DNA of 12,941 nucleotides from Chromatiales bacterium. GTDB lineage: Bacteria; Pseudomonadota; Gammaproteobacteria; Chromatiales; Chromatiaceae. Made by a program: the position numbers and the translations under genes. Shown here piece after piece: positions 1-6,357 of this stretch (position 1 is its first letter; every line of letters begins with the position of its first letter). The stretch is taken from positions 1 through 12,941 of the forward strand of contig JANTHH010000059.1 of the NCBI GenBank assembly GCA_024762485.1, written 5' to 3'. The notes beneath the pieces were generated by a model, which worked only from the letters and a program-made list of their open reading frames with translations, had not been told where the DNA came from and did no database searches.

Positions 1-86
1 CCATTGCCGATGACAACCACCGGCGCGGGGGCGTCCGCATGTATGACAGGTACTGCCTGCTCAAGGGCCTCAACCGGCACCGACAT
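1..86 (-). CDS. nirB: Nitrite reductase large subunit, N-terminal fragment (probable)
   Basis: Only the first 28 codons lie in the window; the gene runs off the left edge. The start is the ATG read from position 86 leftward, preceded by a strong ribosome binding site (AAGAGGTGG, about 89-97). The peptide begins MSVPVEALEQ and reaches VVVIGNG, the start of an FAD-binding Rossmann fold. The VVIGNG form, commonly followed by M/PVG, is typical of NAD(P)H nitrite reductase large subunits (NirB), which reduce nitrite to ammonium in the cytoplasm with FAD, an iron-sulfur cluster and siroheme. A nitrate transporter operon, nasT, an NtrC-type site and a leader terminator nearby all support an assimilatory nirB. 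The identification rests on about 8 diagnostic residues plus context. Another pyridine-nucleotide FAD oxidoreductase, such as a NasC-like nitrate reductase partner, remains possible. Confidence 0.6.
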   Translation of the reverse strand, partial: MSVPVEALEQAVPVIHADAPAPVVVIGN

Positions 87-106
87 GTCCACCTCTTAAA
101 TGCAAT

Positions 107-152
107 AAAAAACGCCCTTGCCACCGCATCATCGACACAGTGACAAGGGCGT
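107..152 (-). terminator. Leader terminator (attenuator) upstream of nirB
   Basis: On the minus strand a 9-bp perfect stem (ACGCCCTTG with CAAGGGCGT, plus positions 144-152 and 112-120) is followed directly by a run of T (positions 112-107, then ATTG). The stem extends inward by three more pairs after one C/A mismatch and closes on a loop of about 15 nt. It lies about 18 nt before the nirB start, so it is inside the leader of the gene it precedes. That position fits an attenuator better than an end-of-operon terminator, since the only gene to its right is transcribed away from it. Transcription from the sigma-54 element at 219-235 would have to pass it. Confidence 0.8.
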
Positions 153-160
153 CATTACCC
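147..160 (-). promoter_or_regulatory. Candidate ANTAR (NasT) target hairpin in the nirB leader
   Basis: The minus-strand RNA reads GGGU-AAUGAC-GCCC: a 4-bp stem (three G-C, one U-G) closed by a hexaloop with A at loop position 1 and G at position 4. This is the pattern recognised by ANTAR-domain antiterminators. Its 3' arm (positions 147-150) is part of the 5' arm of the terminator at 107-152, so the two structures exclude each other, as the ANTAR antitermination model requires. The upstream partner hairpin is not canonical here: between the predicted start (about 208) and this element the only strong hairpin is GCACGC-UAUCG-GCGUGC, which has a pentaloop. Confidence 0.5.
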
Positions 161-218
161 ATCGACCCGGCTGCACCGCCCGGCCATTGCACGCCGATAG
201 CGTGCCTGCCATGGCATG

Positions 219-235
219 AGCAATGACTGTGCCAA
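219..235 (-). promoter_or_regulatory. Sigma-54 promoter for nirB
   Basis: The minus strand reads TTGGCACAGTCATTGCT, matching the -24/-12 consensus (YTGGCAC-N5-TTGCW) with GG and GC separated by exactly 10 nt. The predicted start is near position 208, giving a leader of about 122 nt that contains the attenuator. RpoN-dependent initiation needs an enhancer-binding activator; the NtrC-type site at 300-316 is centred about 100 bp upstream. Confidence 0.85.
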
Positions 236-299
236 CGATGCGAAGGCCGTGATAACTACCGATAGCGCGTGCGGCGTGACCCAAATCGATCAGCTATGG

Positions 300-316
300 T
301 GCACCGAATGCGTGCA
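300..316. promoter_or_regulatory. NtrC-type enhancer site shared by divergent promoters
   Basis: The 17-mer TGCACCGAATGCGTGCA matches the NtrC consensus TGCACC-N4-TGGTGCA at 11 of the 13 defined positions, and the outer TGCAC/GTGCA arms are perfect with correct 7-nt spacing. Its centre (308) is about 100 bp from the predicted nirB start and about 104 bp from the predicted gpgP start, the usual range for NtrC enhancers. The surrounding TGGTGC (297-302) and GCACCA (318-323) extend the symmetry. No second strong copy was seen in the gap. Confidence 0.7.
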
Positions 317-384
317 CGCACCACAATCTTCCAGCGCCTGGCACCAAGAGAACCCGATACAGGCCTGATGGATTGTCTGGGCAT

Positions 385-401
385 CTGGCACAGGAAATGC
401 T
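385..401 (+). promoter_or_regulatory. Sigma-54 promoter for gpgP-gpgS
   Basis: The plus strand reads CTGGCACAGGAAATGCT, a close match to the -24/-12 consensus with the obligatory GG-N10-GC spacing; only the first T of the TTGC element is changed to A. The predicted start is about 412, giving a leader of about 70 nt to the gpgP ATG at 482. No terminator or ANTAR hairpin was found in this leader, unlike the nirB and nrtA leaders. Confidence 0.75.
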
Positions 402-481
402 CATTAAAAACCTAACCGAGTAGGACATTGCAGCTAAGGGCAGCGCCGAAGACTTCCTGGCAACGAGGCCACCAGCAACAC

Positions 482-1285
482 ATGACAACAAAGACACACC
501 GCCACATCCTCGTATTCACCGACCTCGACGGCAGCCTGCTGGACCACGATAGCTACGACTGGTCCGCGGCCCGCCCGGCGCTGGCGCGCCTGCAGGCGGC
601 GGGCATCCCTGTCATCGCGGTATCGAGCAAGACCCTGGCCGAGCTCGACGCACTGCGTGCATCACTGCCTTTAAGCGAGCAGCGGGTGGCGGAAAACGGC
701 GCCGTCATCGCCGACGGCCACCATGCCCCGCAGATCACCCCGCCGGACTATGCCACCCTGCGCGAACTGCTCGCCGACATCGCCAAGCAACCCGGCATGC
801 ACTTCACCGGCTTTGGTGACATGACACTGGAGCAGGTTATGGCCAACACGGGGCTGCCCCGGGAGGATGCCGCGCTTGCCAGGCGACGCCTGGCAAGCGA
901 GCCCCTGCTCTGGCAGGGGGACGAGCAGGCCCTGGCCGGGTTCAAGCAAACTGTCGATCGGCTCGGGCTGCGCTGGCTGCGCGGTGGGCGCTTCCTCCAT
1001 GTGCTCGGCAACACCGACAAGGGTGCTGCCGTGAGAAAGATCCGCGACGACTATCGACAGTGTCATAAGATGCCTGTCACCACCATCGGGCTCGGCGATG
1101 GCGACAACGACAGGGACATGCTGCTGGCCGTGGACCACCCGGTGATCATCCGCCGCAAGGACGGTAGTCACCTGTCACTCGACGAGCGGCCCGATGCCCT
1201 GATCACCGACCAGCCGGGACCCGCCGGCTGGAACCTGGCCATACAACAACTGCTGGACAGTTTGGGAGTAGCAAACGATGGCTGA
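482..1285 (+). CDS. gpgP: Glucosyl-3-phosphoglycerate phosphatase, HAD-IIB (MpgP-like)
   Basis: This 267-residue cytoplasmic HAD phosphatase belongs to the mannosyl-3-phosphoglycerate phosphatase (MpgP) family, whose usual length is about 270. HAD motif I is DLDGSLLDH (nucleophile D14, acid/base D16), motif II is VSS near residues 47-49, K180 in GNTDKGAAV is the motif III lysine, and GLGDGDND (203-210) is motif IV. It would remove the 3-phosphate of glucosyl-3-phosphoglycerate (or the mannosyl analogue) to give the free osmolyte. The partner synthase directly downstream overlaps it by 8 bp, indicating translational coupling, and decides for the glucosyl substrate by inference. The ATG at 482 is chosen because motif I then falls at the family's normal distance from the N terminus; a TTG at 428 in the same frame would add 18 unconserved residues. 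The ribosome binding site before 482 is weak. Expression is likely driven by the sigma-54 promoter at 385-401. Confidence 0.85.
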   Translation: MTTKTHRHILVFTDLDGSLLDHDSYDWSAARPALARLQAAGIPVIAVSSKTLAELDALRASLPLSEQRVAENGAVIADGHHAPQITPPDYATLRELLADIAKQPGMHFTGFGDMTLEQVMANTGLPREDAALARRRLASEPLLWQGDEQALAGFKQTVDRLGLRWLRGGRFLHVLGNTDKGAAVRKIRDDYRQCHKMPVTTIGLGDGDNDRDMLLAVDHPVIIRRKDGSHLSLDERPDALITDQPGPAGWNLAIQQLLDSLGVANDG

Positions 1286-2492
1286 CTTTCACCAAGGCGG
1301 CAGCATCGCCACCCTGCACAACCTCACCGACCGCCCGATCGAGGCGCTCGAGGAAGAGCTGCGGATCTTCGCCGCCAGCAAGCCCATGGGGCTGATCCTG
1401 CCGAGCCTGTACTCGGAACTGGAAGGGCCTGCCCTGTCCAACATCATCGATCAGCTGACCGAGGCCAATTACCTGTCGGACATCATCATCGGTCTCGACC
1501 AGGCAGACCGCCGACAGTTCGAACACGCACGCGAGTTCTTTTCCCGCCTGCCGCAGAAGACCCACATCCTCTGGAATGACGGTGACAACCTTCGCGCCCT
1601 GGACAGGGAACTGGAAGCCGAGGGCCTCTCCCCCCGCGAGGCCGGCAAGGGTCGCAATGTCTGGTTCTGCATGGGTTACGCCCTGGGTTGCAAACACCTC
1701 GACGTCTTTGGGCTGCACGACTGCGACATCCTCACCTACCGGCGCGACCTGCCCGCCCGCCTGCTCTACCCGCTGGTGCACCCCAATTTCCACTTCAAGT
1801 ACAGCAAGGGTTACTACGCCCGCATCGACGGCGACAAGCTCAGCGGCCGGGTGACCCGGCTGTTCGTCACACCCCTGCTGCGGGCGCTGAAGAAGATGGT
1901 GGGGCCACTCGATTACCTGGAATACATGGACAGCTTCCGCTACCCCCTGTCCGGCGAATTCGCCCTCGACCGCGACCTGGCCGCCTGCGTGCGCATCCCC
2001 AGCGACTGGGGGCTGGAGGTCGGTCTGTTGTCAGAGGTGTACCGCAACACCGCACGTCACCAGATCTGCCAGGTGGACATCGCCGACCAGTACGATCACA
2101 AGCACCAGGACCTCTCAGCGGACGATGCAGCCAAGGGGCTGGCCAAGATGAGCAGCGACATCGCCAAGTCCCTCTACCGCAAGCTCGGCACCGAGGGTAT
2201 CGCGCTGTCAGACAGCTTCTTCCGCAGCCTCAAGGCCACCTACCTGCGTATCGCCCTGGACTTCGTGGAGATGTACTACTTCGATGCCAAGCTCAATGGC
2301 CTGGCCTTCAACCGCCACGCCGAGGAGGCCGCCATCGAGGTGTTCGCCAAGAGCATCATGGAGGCGGGCGAGCAGTTCCGCAGCAACCCGCTGGAGACCC
2401 CCTTCATCCCCAACTGGAAGCGGGTACTGTCGGCACTGCCGGATTTCACCACGCGACTGCACGAGGCGGTGGACAAGGACAATCAGCGCTGA
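1278..2492 (+). CDS. gpgS: Glucosyl-3-phosphoglycerate synthase-like glycosyltransferase
   Basis: This 404-residue GT-A fold glycosyltransferase resembles the long GpgS type (GT81) known from Persephonella, Methanococcoides and many proteobacteria. It would transfer glucose from an NDP-glucose to 3-phosphoglycerate. It starts MADFHQGGSIATLHNL, an N terminus characteristic of this group, followed by the nucleotide-sugar region LPSLYSELEG (41-50), the GKGRNVWFCMGYAL stretch (123-136) and the metal-binding DCD (148-150, in GLHDCDILTY). There is no signal peptide or membrane segment. The start ATG at 1278 lies inside the end of gpgP and has a GGGAG site at about 1264-1268. The order phosphatase then synthase, with overlap, indicates one operon. 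Specificity for glucose rather than mannose is inferred from the family and from the phosphorylase gene next door. The 3' end overlaps that convergent gene by 10 bp. Confidence 0.8.
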   Translation: MADFHQGGSIATLHNLTDRPIEALEEELRIFAASKPMGLILPSLYSELEGPALSNIIDQLTEANYLSDIIIGLDQADRRQFEHAREFFSRLPQKTHILWNDGDNLRALDRELEAEGLSPREAGKGRNVWFCMGYALGCKHLDVFGLHDCDILTYRRDLPARLLYPLVHPNFHFKYSKGYYARIDGDKLSGRVTRLFVTPLLRALKKMVGPLDYLEYMDSFRYPLSGEFALDRDLAACVRIPSDWGLEVGLLSEVYRNTARHQICQVDIADQYDHKHQDLSADDAAKGLAKMSSDIAKSLYRKLGTEGIALSDSFFRSLKATYLRIALDFVEMYYFDAKLNGLAFNRHAEEAAIEVFAKSIMEAGEQFRSNPLETPFIPNWKRVLSALPDFTTRLHEAVDKDNQR

Positions 2493-4234
2493 GCCGGGCG
2501 GGCATCCTCGACGACCCACTGGGCCTGGTAAGGCGCCAGCATCAGGGCCGCCCCCTCGATGCGGCAGTCGAGGCCGCTCAGCTCGTCGACCCGCCCCGCC
2601 ATGACGAGTGGCAGGTCATCGAGCGGCACAGCCGCCGTGGCCGCCCTGCAGTTGTGCAGGGCGAGCAGGCGCTGCTGCCCGTCGCGGCTCTCCCGCAGCA
2701 CGCCGAACAGGCCATCGGCCAGCGACAGGATCCGCTGCGGTGCCTCGGGGTGCAGCGCCGGGAAGCGCTTGCGCAGGCGGATGCGGCGCACCAGCTGTTC
2801 GAAGACCTGGCAGGGCGTCTTCTGCGGATCGTCGAGCAGGTACTCGAGTTCGGCCATGTCCCACTTGCGCCGGTTGATGCTGCGGGTCATGCCGGTACGC
2901 TCGACGCCCAGCGGGTCGTTCGGTGTGGCGGTCAGCGCATTGACGTAGCAGGCGGGGATGCCCTGCAGTGACAGCGGGATGGTCTGGGAGAGCAGGAAGC
3001 GGCTGGCCTGGCCAGGATCCCCGGGATCGTCCGGGTCCAGGAAGGCATCAAAATAGCTGATGTTCAGCTCGTAGGGTCGATCGCGTCCGTCGCTGGATGC
3101 ACGCAGGGTGACGTAGCCGCCCCGTGCGCGCATGTCCTCGGTTAGTTGCATGACCTCGTCCTCCGGCACGATCCCCTCCAGTGGCCGCAGGCCGACCCCG
3201 TCATGCGAGGCGGTGAAATTGAGATAGGTGCAGCCTGACGGCAACGGCGTCTGCTCCAGACCCGTGGCCCATTCGGACAGATAGGCCGTGGAGCCTGTAT
3301 GGATGGCGTGCAGGATCAGCGGTGCCAGGCTGAACTGGTAGACCATATGAGCCTCGTCGCCCTTACCGAAGTAACTGATGTTCTCGGCATGGGGGACATT
3401 GGTCTCGGTCAGCAGGATGGCACCCGGCTCCAGCAGATCGAAGATGTCGCGGAACAGCTTCACCACCTCGTGGGTCTGGGGCAGATGGATACAGGAGGTA
3501 CCGATCTCCTTCCACAGGAAGGCGACTGCATCGAGTCGTACGCCATGGGCACCCTGCTGCAGGTAATAAAGCAGGATGTCGATGAACTCGAGCAGGACTT
3601 CCGGATTGGCGTAATTGAGATCGATCTGGTCGTTGCTGAAGGTGGCCCAGACATGGCGTATGCCCCGCGGGGTACGCACCCGGCTCAGCAGCGGCGTGCT
3701 GCGTGGCCGCACCACCATGGAGAGATTTTCCGCGGGATCCACCTCGATGACGTAATCACGGCCCGGATCCTGGTCGAGGACATAGTTCACGAACCACAGG
3801 TGCTCGCGCGACATGTGGTTGAGGACCAGGTCGAACATCAGGCCGAAGTGTTCACCCAGGCGCCAGATATCCTCCCAGTCCCCCAGTGCCGGATTGACCG
3901 CGCGGAAATCCGACACCGCGAAGCCATCGTCAGAGCTGTAGGGAAAGAAAGGCAGTACGTGCACCAGCGAAAAAACGCTCTGCAGGCGACGGTCGAGAAA
4001 ATCCTTTAGCGACGCAAGCGGGTGCATGCCCGGCGCCTGGATACTGTCACCGTAGGTGATGAGCACGGCAGAACTTTCGTCCCAGCGCTCGCTGCCAAGA
4101 CGGTGCGCACCGTGGACCCGGCGATGCCGGGCAATCAGCTCCTGCACCCGCTGCATCAGCCCGGGGGCCCTGTCTTCGCCATACAACCTGGCCAGGCGAC
4201 CCTCGATGCGGGATTCGATCATGTTGGCATCCAT
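2483..4234 (-). CDS. GH13_18 sugar phosphorylase, probable glucosylglycerate phosphorylase
   Basis: This 583-residue protein is of the sucrose-phosphorylase-like GH13 subfamily 18. With numbering from the ATG at 4234, the nucleophile is D235 in GVRLDA, the acid/base E277 in LLTETN, and the transition-state stabiliser D345 in FTASHDG. The substrate-binding N-terminal TIM-barrel strand VHVLPFFPYSSDDGF is near 91-105. The subfamily includes sucrose, sucrose 6'-phosphate, glucosylglycerol and glucosylglycerate phosphorylases. Convergence with gpgP-gpgS makes glucosylglycerate phosphorylase (glucosylglycerate + phosphate giving glucose 1-phosphate + glycerate) the best guess; family motifs alone do not decide it. 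The start is uncertain: GTG 4237, ATG 4234 and ATG 4222 are all in frame and no strong ribosome binding site stands before any of them. It follows nrtC by 82 bp on the same strand without a convincing terminator or own promoter, so it is probably the last gene of the nrtABC operon. Confidence 0.75.
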   Translation of the reverse strand: MDANMIESRIEGRLARLYGEDRAPGLMQRVQELIARHRRVHGAHRLGSERWDESSAVLITYGDSIQAPGMHPLASLKDFLDRRLQSVFSLVHVLPFFPYSSDDGFAVSDFRAVNPALGDWEDIWRLGEHFGLMFDLVLNHMSREHLWFVNYVLDQDPGRDYVIEVDPAENLSMVVRPRSTPLLSRVRTPRGIRHVWATFSNDQIDLNYANPEVLLEFIDILLYYLQQGAHGVRLDAVAFLWKEIGTSCIHLPQTHEVVKLFRDIFDLLEPGAILLTETNVPHAENISYFGKGDEAHMVYQFSLAPLILHAIHTGSTAYLSEWATGLEQTPLPSGCTYLNFTASHDGVGLRPLEGIVPEDEVMQLTEDMRARGGYVTLRASSDGRDRPYELNISYFDAFLDPDDPGDPGQASRFLLSQTIPLSLQGIPACYVNALTATPNDPLGVERTGMTRSINRRKWDMAELEYLLDDPQKTPCQVFEQLVRRIRLRKRFPALHPEAPQRILSLADGLFGVLRESRDGQQRLLALHNCRAATAAVPLDDLPLVMAGRVDELSGLDCRIEGAALMLAPYQAQWVVEDARPAQR

Positions 4235-4316
4235 CACGTACCGGTCTGTGTCTTACCCTTGCAAGAAGTGGATGGCGCCTGTCACCTCAGCGTTTGCCCA
4301 GCCCGATGACACAGGA

Positions 4317-5180
4317 TCAGCTGACCAGGCGAAGACTGCCATCGTCGTCCTTGTCCTCCTCAACCGCCTCGGTCTTTTCTGCGGACTCAGGCACATCGGG
4401 CTGGTGATGACGCTCGTGCAGGAACTTCACCACCTCGGCACGGTAATGGTTATAGGCCGGATCCTCGGCCAGTGCCAGGCGATCACGCGGCCGTTCCAGC
4501 TCGACATGGAGCACCTCGCCGATGGTGGCCGCGGGACCGTTGGTCATCATCACGATGCGGTCGGACAACAGCACTGCCTCGTCCACATCGTGGGTGATCA
4601 TGATCACGGTATTGTTGAGTTCCGTCTGGATTTCCATCAGCGAATCCTGCATGTGGGTACGGGTCAACGAATCCAGGGCGCCGAAGGGTTCGTCCATCAA
4701 CAGCACCTTGGGCTCCATGGCCAGCGCCCGGGCAATGCCGACACGCTGCTTCATGCCACCCGAGATCTCGTCCGGCTTGCGGTCGAGCGCATGGGACATG
4801 TGCACCAGTTCGAGGTTGTGACGTGTCCATTCGTCACGCTCGGCCTTTGACTTGGTCTTCCTGAACACCTGATCCACCGCCAGACGCACATTGTCGTATA
4901 CCGTCAGCCAGGGCATCAGCGAGTGGTTCTGGAACACCACGGCGCGATCCGGCCCCGGTTCGAAGACCTCTTTGTTCTGCAGCAACACGCCCCCTTCCGT
5001 GGCCTGCAGCAGGCCGGCGACGATGTTGAGCACGGTGGATTTTCCGCAACCGGAGTGGCCGATCAGCGAGATGAACTCACCCTGGTCCACCTTCAGGTTG
5101 ACACCGTCGAGAACCTTCAGCGGTCCCTTGTCGGTGGGAAATGTGATGCTTACATGGTCGATATTCAGATAGCTGTTCAT
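4317..5180 (-). CDS. nrtC: Nitrate ABC transporter ATP-binding protein
   Basis: A 287-residue ATPase of the nitrate/taurine ABC importer class that energises uptake through NrtB at the inner membrane. Visible are Walker A GHSGCGKST (41-49), the Q-loop Q84 in VVFQNHSLMPW, the signature ISGGMKQR (139-146), Walker B LLMDEP (160-165), the D-loop GALD and the switch histidine H197 in MITHDVDEA. The last 30 residues form an acidic tail (rich in E, D and K) beyond the usual ATPase core. It lacks the NrtA-like C-terminal domain of cyanobacterial NrtC, so it corresponds to the NrtD/NasD form; names vary between organisms. The start ATG at 5180 has a GAGGGAA site and follows nrtB by 29 bp, consistent with one operon. 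Bicarbonate or cyanate transport is a possible alternative for the family, but NrtA and nasT point to nitrate/nitrite. Confidence 0.88.
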   Translation of the reverse strand: MNSYLNIDHVSITFPTDKGPLKVLDGVNLKVDQGEFISLIGHSGCGKSTVLNIVAGLLQATEGGVLLQNKEVFEPGPDRAVVFQNHSLMPWLTVYDNVRLAVDQVFRKTKSKAERDEWTRHNLELVHMSHALDRKPDEISGGMKQRVGIARALAMEPKVLLMDEPFGALDSLTRTHMQDSLMEIQTELNNTVIMITHDVDEAVLLSDRIVMMTNGPAATIGEVLHVELERPRDRLALAEDPAYNHYRAEVVKFLHERHHQPDVPESAEKTEAVEEDKDDDGSLRLVS

Positions 5181-5209
5181 GATGCGTTCCCTCGTTCCTC
5201 ACCGATTGA

Positions 5210-6241
5210 TTAGCGGACGATCGCGTTGCGGTCCCAACTCACTGCACGCTGCAGCGCCAGGGTGCCGCGGTCCAGCAGGAAGCCAACGAAGCCGATCACC
5301 AGAACTGCCACCATGATGCGGGCCAGCGAGTTGGAACTGCCGTTCTGGAACTCGTCCCAGACGAATTTTCCCAGCCCCGGATTCTGCGCCAGCATCTCGG
5401 CGGCGATCAGCACCATCCAGCCGATGCTGAGCGACAGGCGCAGACCGGTGAACATCATCGGGATGGCAGAGGGCAGGATGATCTTTACCGTCTTGGTGAA
5501 CCAGTTCAGCCTCAACACGCGGCTGACGTTGATCAGGTCCTTGCTGACGCCTGCGACACCAACGGTGGTATTGATGATGGTCGGCCACAGACAGCACAGG
5601 GTCACGGTGATGGCCGAGTTGAGGAAGGATTTCTCGAACATCGGGTCGTTACTGACGTAGACGGCGGACACCACCATGGTCACCAGTGGCAGCCAGGCAA
5701 GCGGCGATACCGGCTTGAAGATCTGGATGATGGGATTCACCGCCTGGTAGAAGGTAGCGCTCATGCCACAGATGATGCCGATCGGGATGGCGATCAGGCT
5801 GGCGACGATGAAGCCGGTGCCCACCGTCTTCAGACTGGTGAGGATCTGATCGAAGAAGGTCGGCGATCCGGTATATTTCCGCCCCTGGATCTTGTCGATC
5901 CGCTCTTGCGGCTTGCCGGCAGCAACGGCCTTGTCGACCCGTTTCTGCAGGCGTTCGTAGAAGGCCGCCTCCTTGACACGCTCTGCCTGGTGCTCATCGA
6001 AGAGCACCATTGCCTGCTCCCACACCTTGACCGGACCCGGCAACACGCCGAGCGAGGTCTGTACCTTCGACGCACCGACACTCCAGAGCGCCAGAAAGAC
6101 CAGTATGGCAACGAACGGGATCAACAGGCTTTTGATGAAGCGCTGGAAGCCCCTGCCGAACCGCTCACTGGCGAGAAATTCCATCAGCCTGTCTTTCATC
6201 GGCATATCGAAGGTCTTGCGACTCGCGATTGCGATACTCAT
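5210..6241 (-). CDS. nrtB: Nitrate ABC transporter permease
   Basis: A 343-residue inner-membrane permease of the NrtB/NasE family. A cytoplasmic N terminus is followed by a first membrane segment near residues 38-58 and then by a soluble, charged stretch (about 80-125, rich in K, E, R) that is typical of proteobacterial NrtB proteins. The remaining hydrophobic segments begin near residue 135. The cytoplasmic EAA-type loop that contacts the ATPase is seen in SRVLRLNWFTKTVKIILP, near residues 240-260. The ATG at 6241 (MSIAIASR) is preferred over an upstream in-frame codon at 6274 because it has a clear GAGGAAG site 6-12 nt upstream and lacks a family-foreign extension. It lies 116 bp after nrtA, with a stable hairpin between, and 29 bp before nrtC. 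Confidence 0.88.
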   Translation of the reverse strand: MSIAIASRKTFDMPMKDRLMEFLASERFGRGFQRFIKSLLIPFVAILVFLALWSVGASKVQTSLGVLPGPVKVWEQAMVLFDEHQAERVKEAAFYERLQKRVDKAVAAGKPQERIDKIQGRKYTGSPTFFDQILTSLKTVGTGFIVASLIAIPIGIICGMSATFYQAVNPIIQIFKPVSPLAWLPLVTMVVSAVYVSNDPMFEKSFLNSAITVTLCCLWPTIINTTVGVAGVSKDLINVSRVLRLNWFTKTVKIILPSAIPMMFTGLRLSLSIGWMVLIAAEMLAQNPGLGKFVWDEFQNGSSNSLARIMVAVLVIGFVGFLLDRGTLALQRAVSWDRNAIVR

Positions 6242-6309
6242 TGTTTCTTCCTCATGTTCTGCGGGAACCCGCATTCATTCCAGGACCCGCAACTGCGCCC
6301 CCTGCATCG

Positions 6310-6351
6310 GGGCCACCCGTGGCAACGGCACTGCTGCCACGGGCGTGACCC
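6310..6351 (-). repeat. Intercistronic hairpin between nrtA and nrtB
   Basis: A 9-bp perfect inverted repeat (CCCGTGGCA at 6316-6324, TGCCACGGG at 6335-6343) with a 10-nt loop, extended after small internal mismatches by CA/TG and GGG/CCC. On the transcribed strand no U tract follows, so it is not a normal intrinsic terminator. A stem just after the stop codon of a binding-protein gene commonly protects the upstream mRNA, keeping binding protein in excess over permease; that role here is inference. Confidence 0.65.
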
Positions 6352-6357
6352 TGTTGT

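Noticed and set aside
203..216. Hairpin UGCC-AUGGCA-GGCA on the minus strand with an AnnGnn hexaloop, a candidate first ANTAR hairpin for nirB.
   Set aside because: The sigma-54 element at 219-235 predicts a start near 208, so most of this hairpin would lie upstream of the transcript.
194..267. Repeated 9-mer CCGATAGCG at 194-202 and 259-267.
   Set aside because: Only two short copies 65 bp apart with no further conservation around them; likely chance in GC-rich DNA.
428..481. TTG start at 428 extending gpgP by 18 codons.
   Set aside because: The predicted sigma-54 start (about 412) would leave almost no leader, the extension is unlike the family, and the ATG at 482 places HAD motif I normally.
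1688..2971. Long open frame (427 codons) on the plus strand across the end of gpgS and into the phosphorylase gene.
   Set aside because: It is arginine/proline/glutamine-rich, overlaps two well-supported genes in other frames, and shows no recognisable domain.
4278..4315. Imperfect inverted repeat (CCTGT with ACAGG) between nrtC and the phosphorylase gene as a possible terminator.
   Set aside because: Only five contiguous pairs, a long loop and no U tract, so termination there is not supported.
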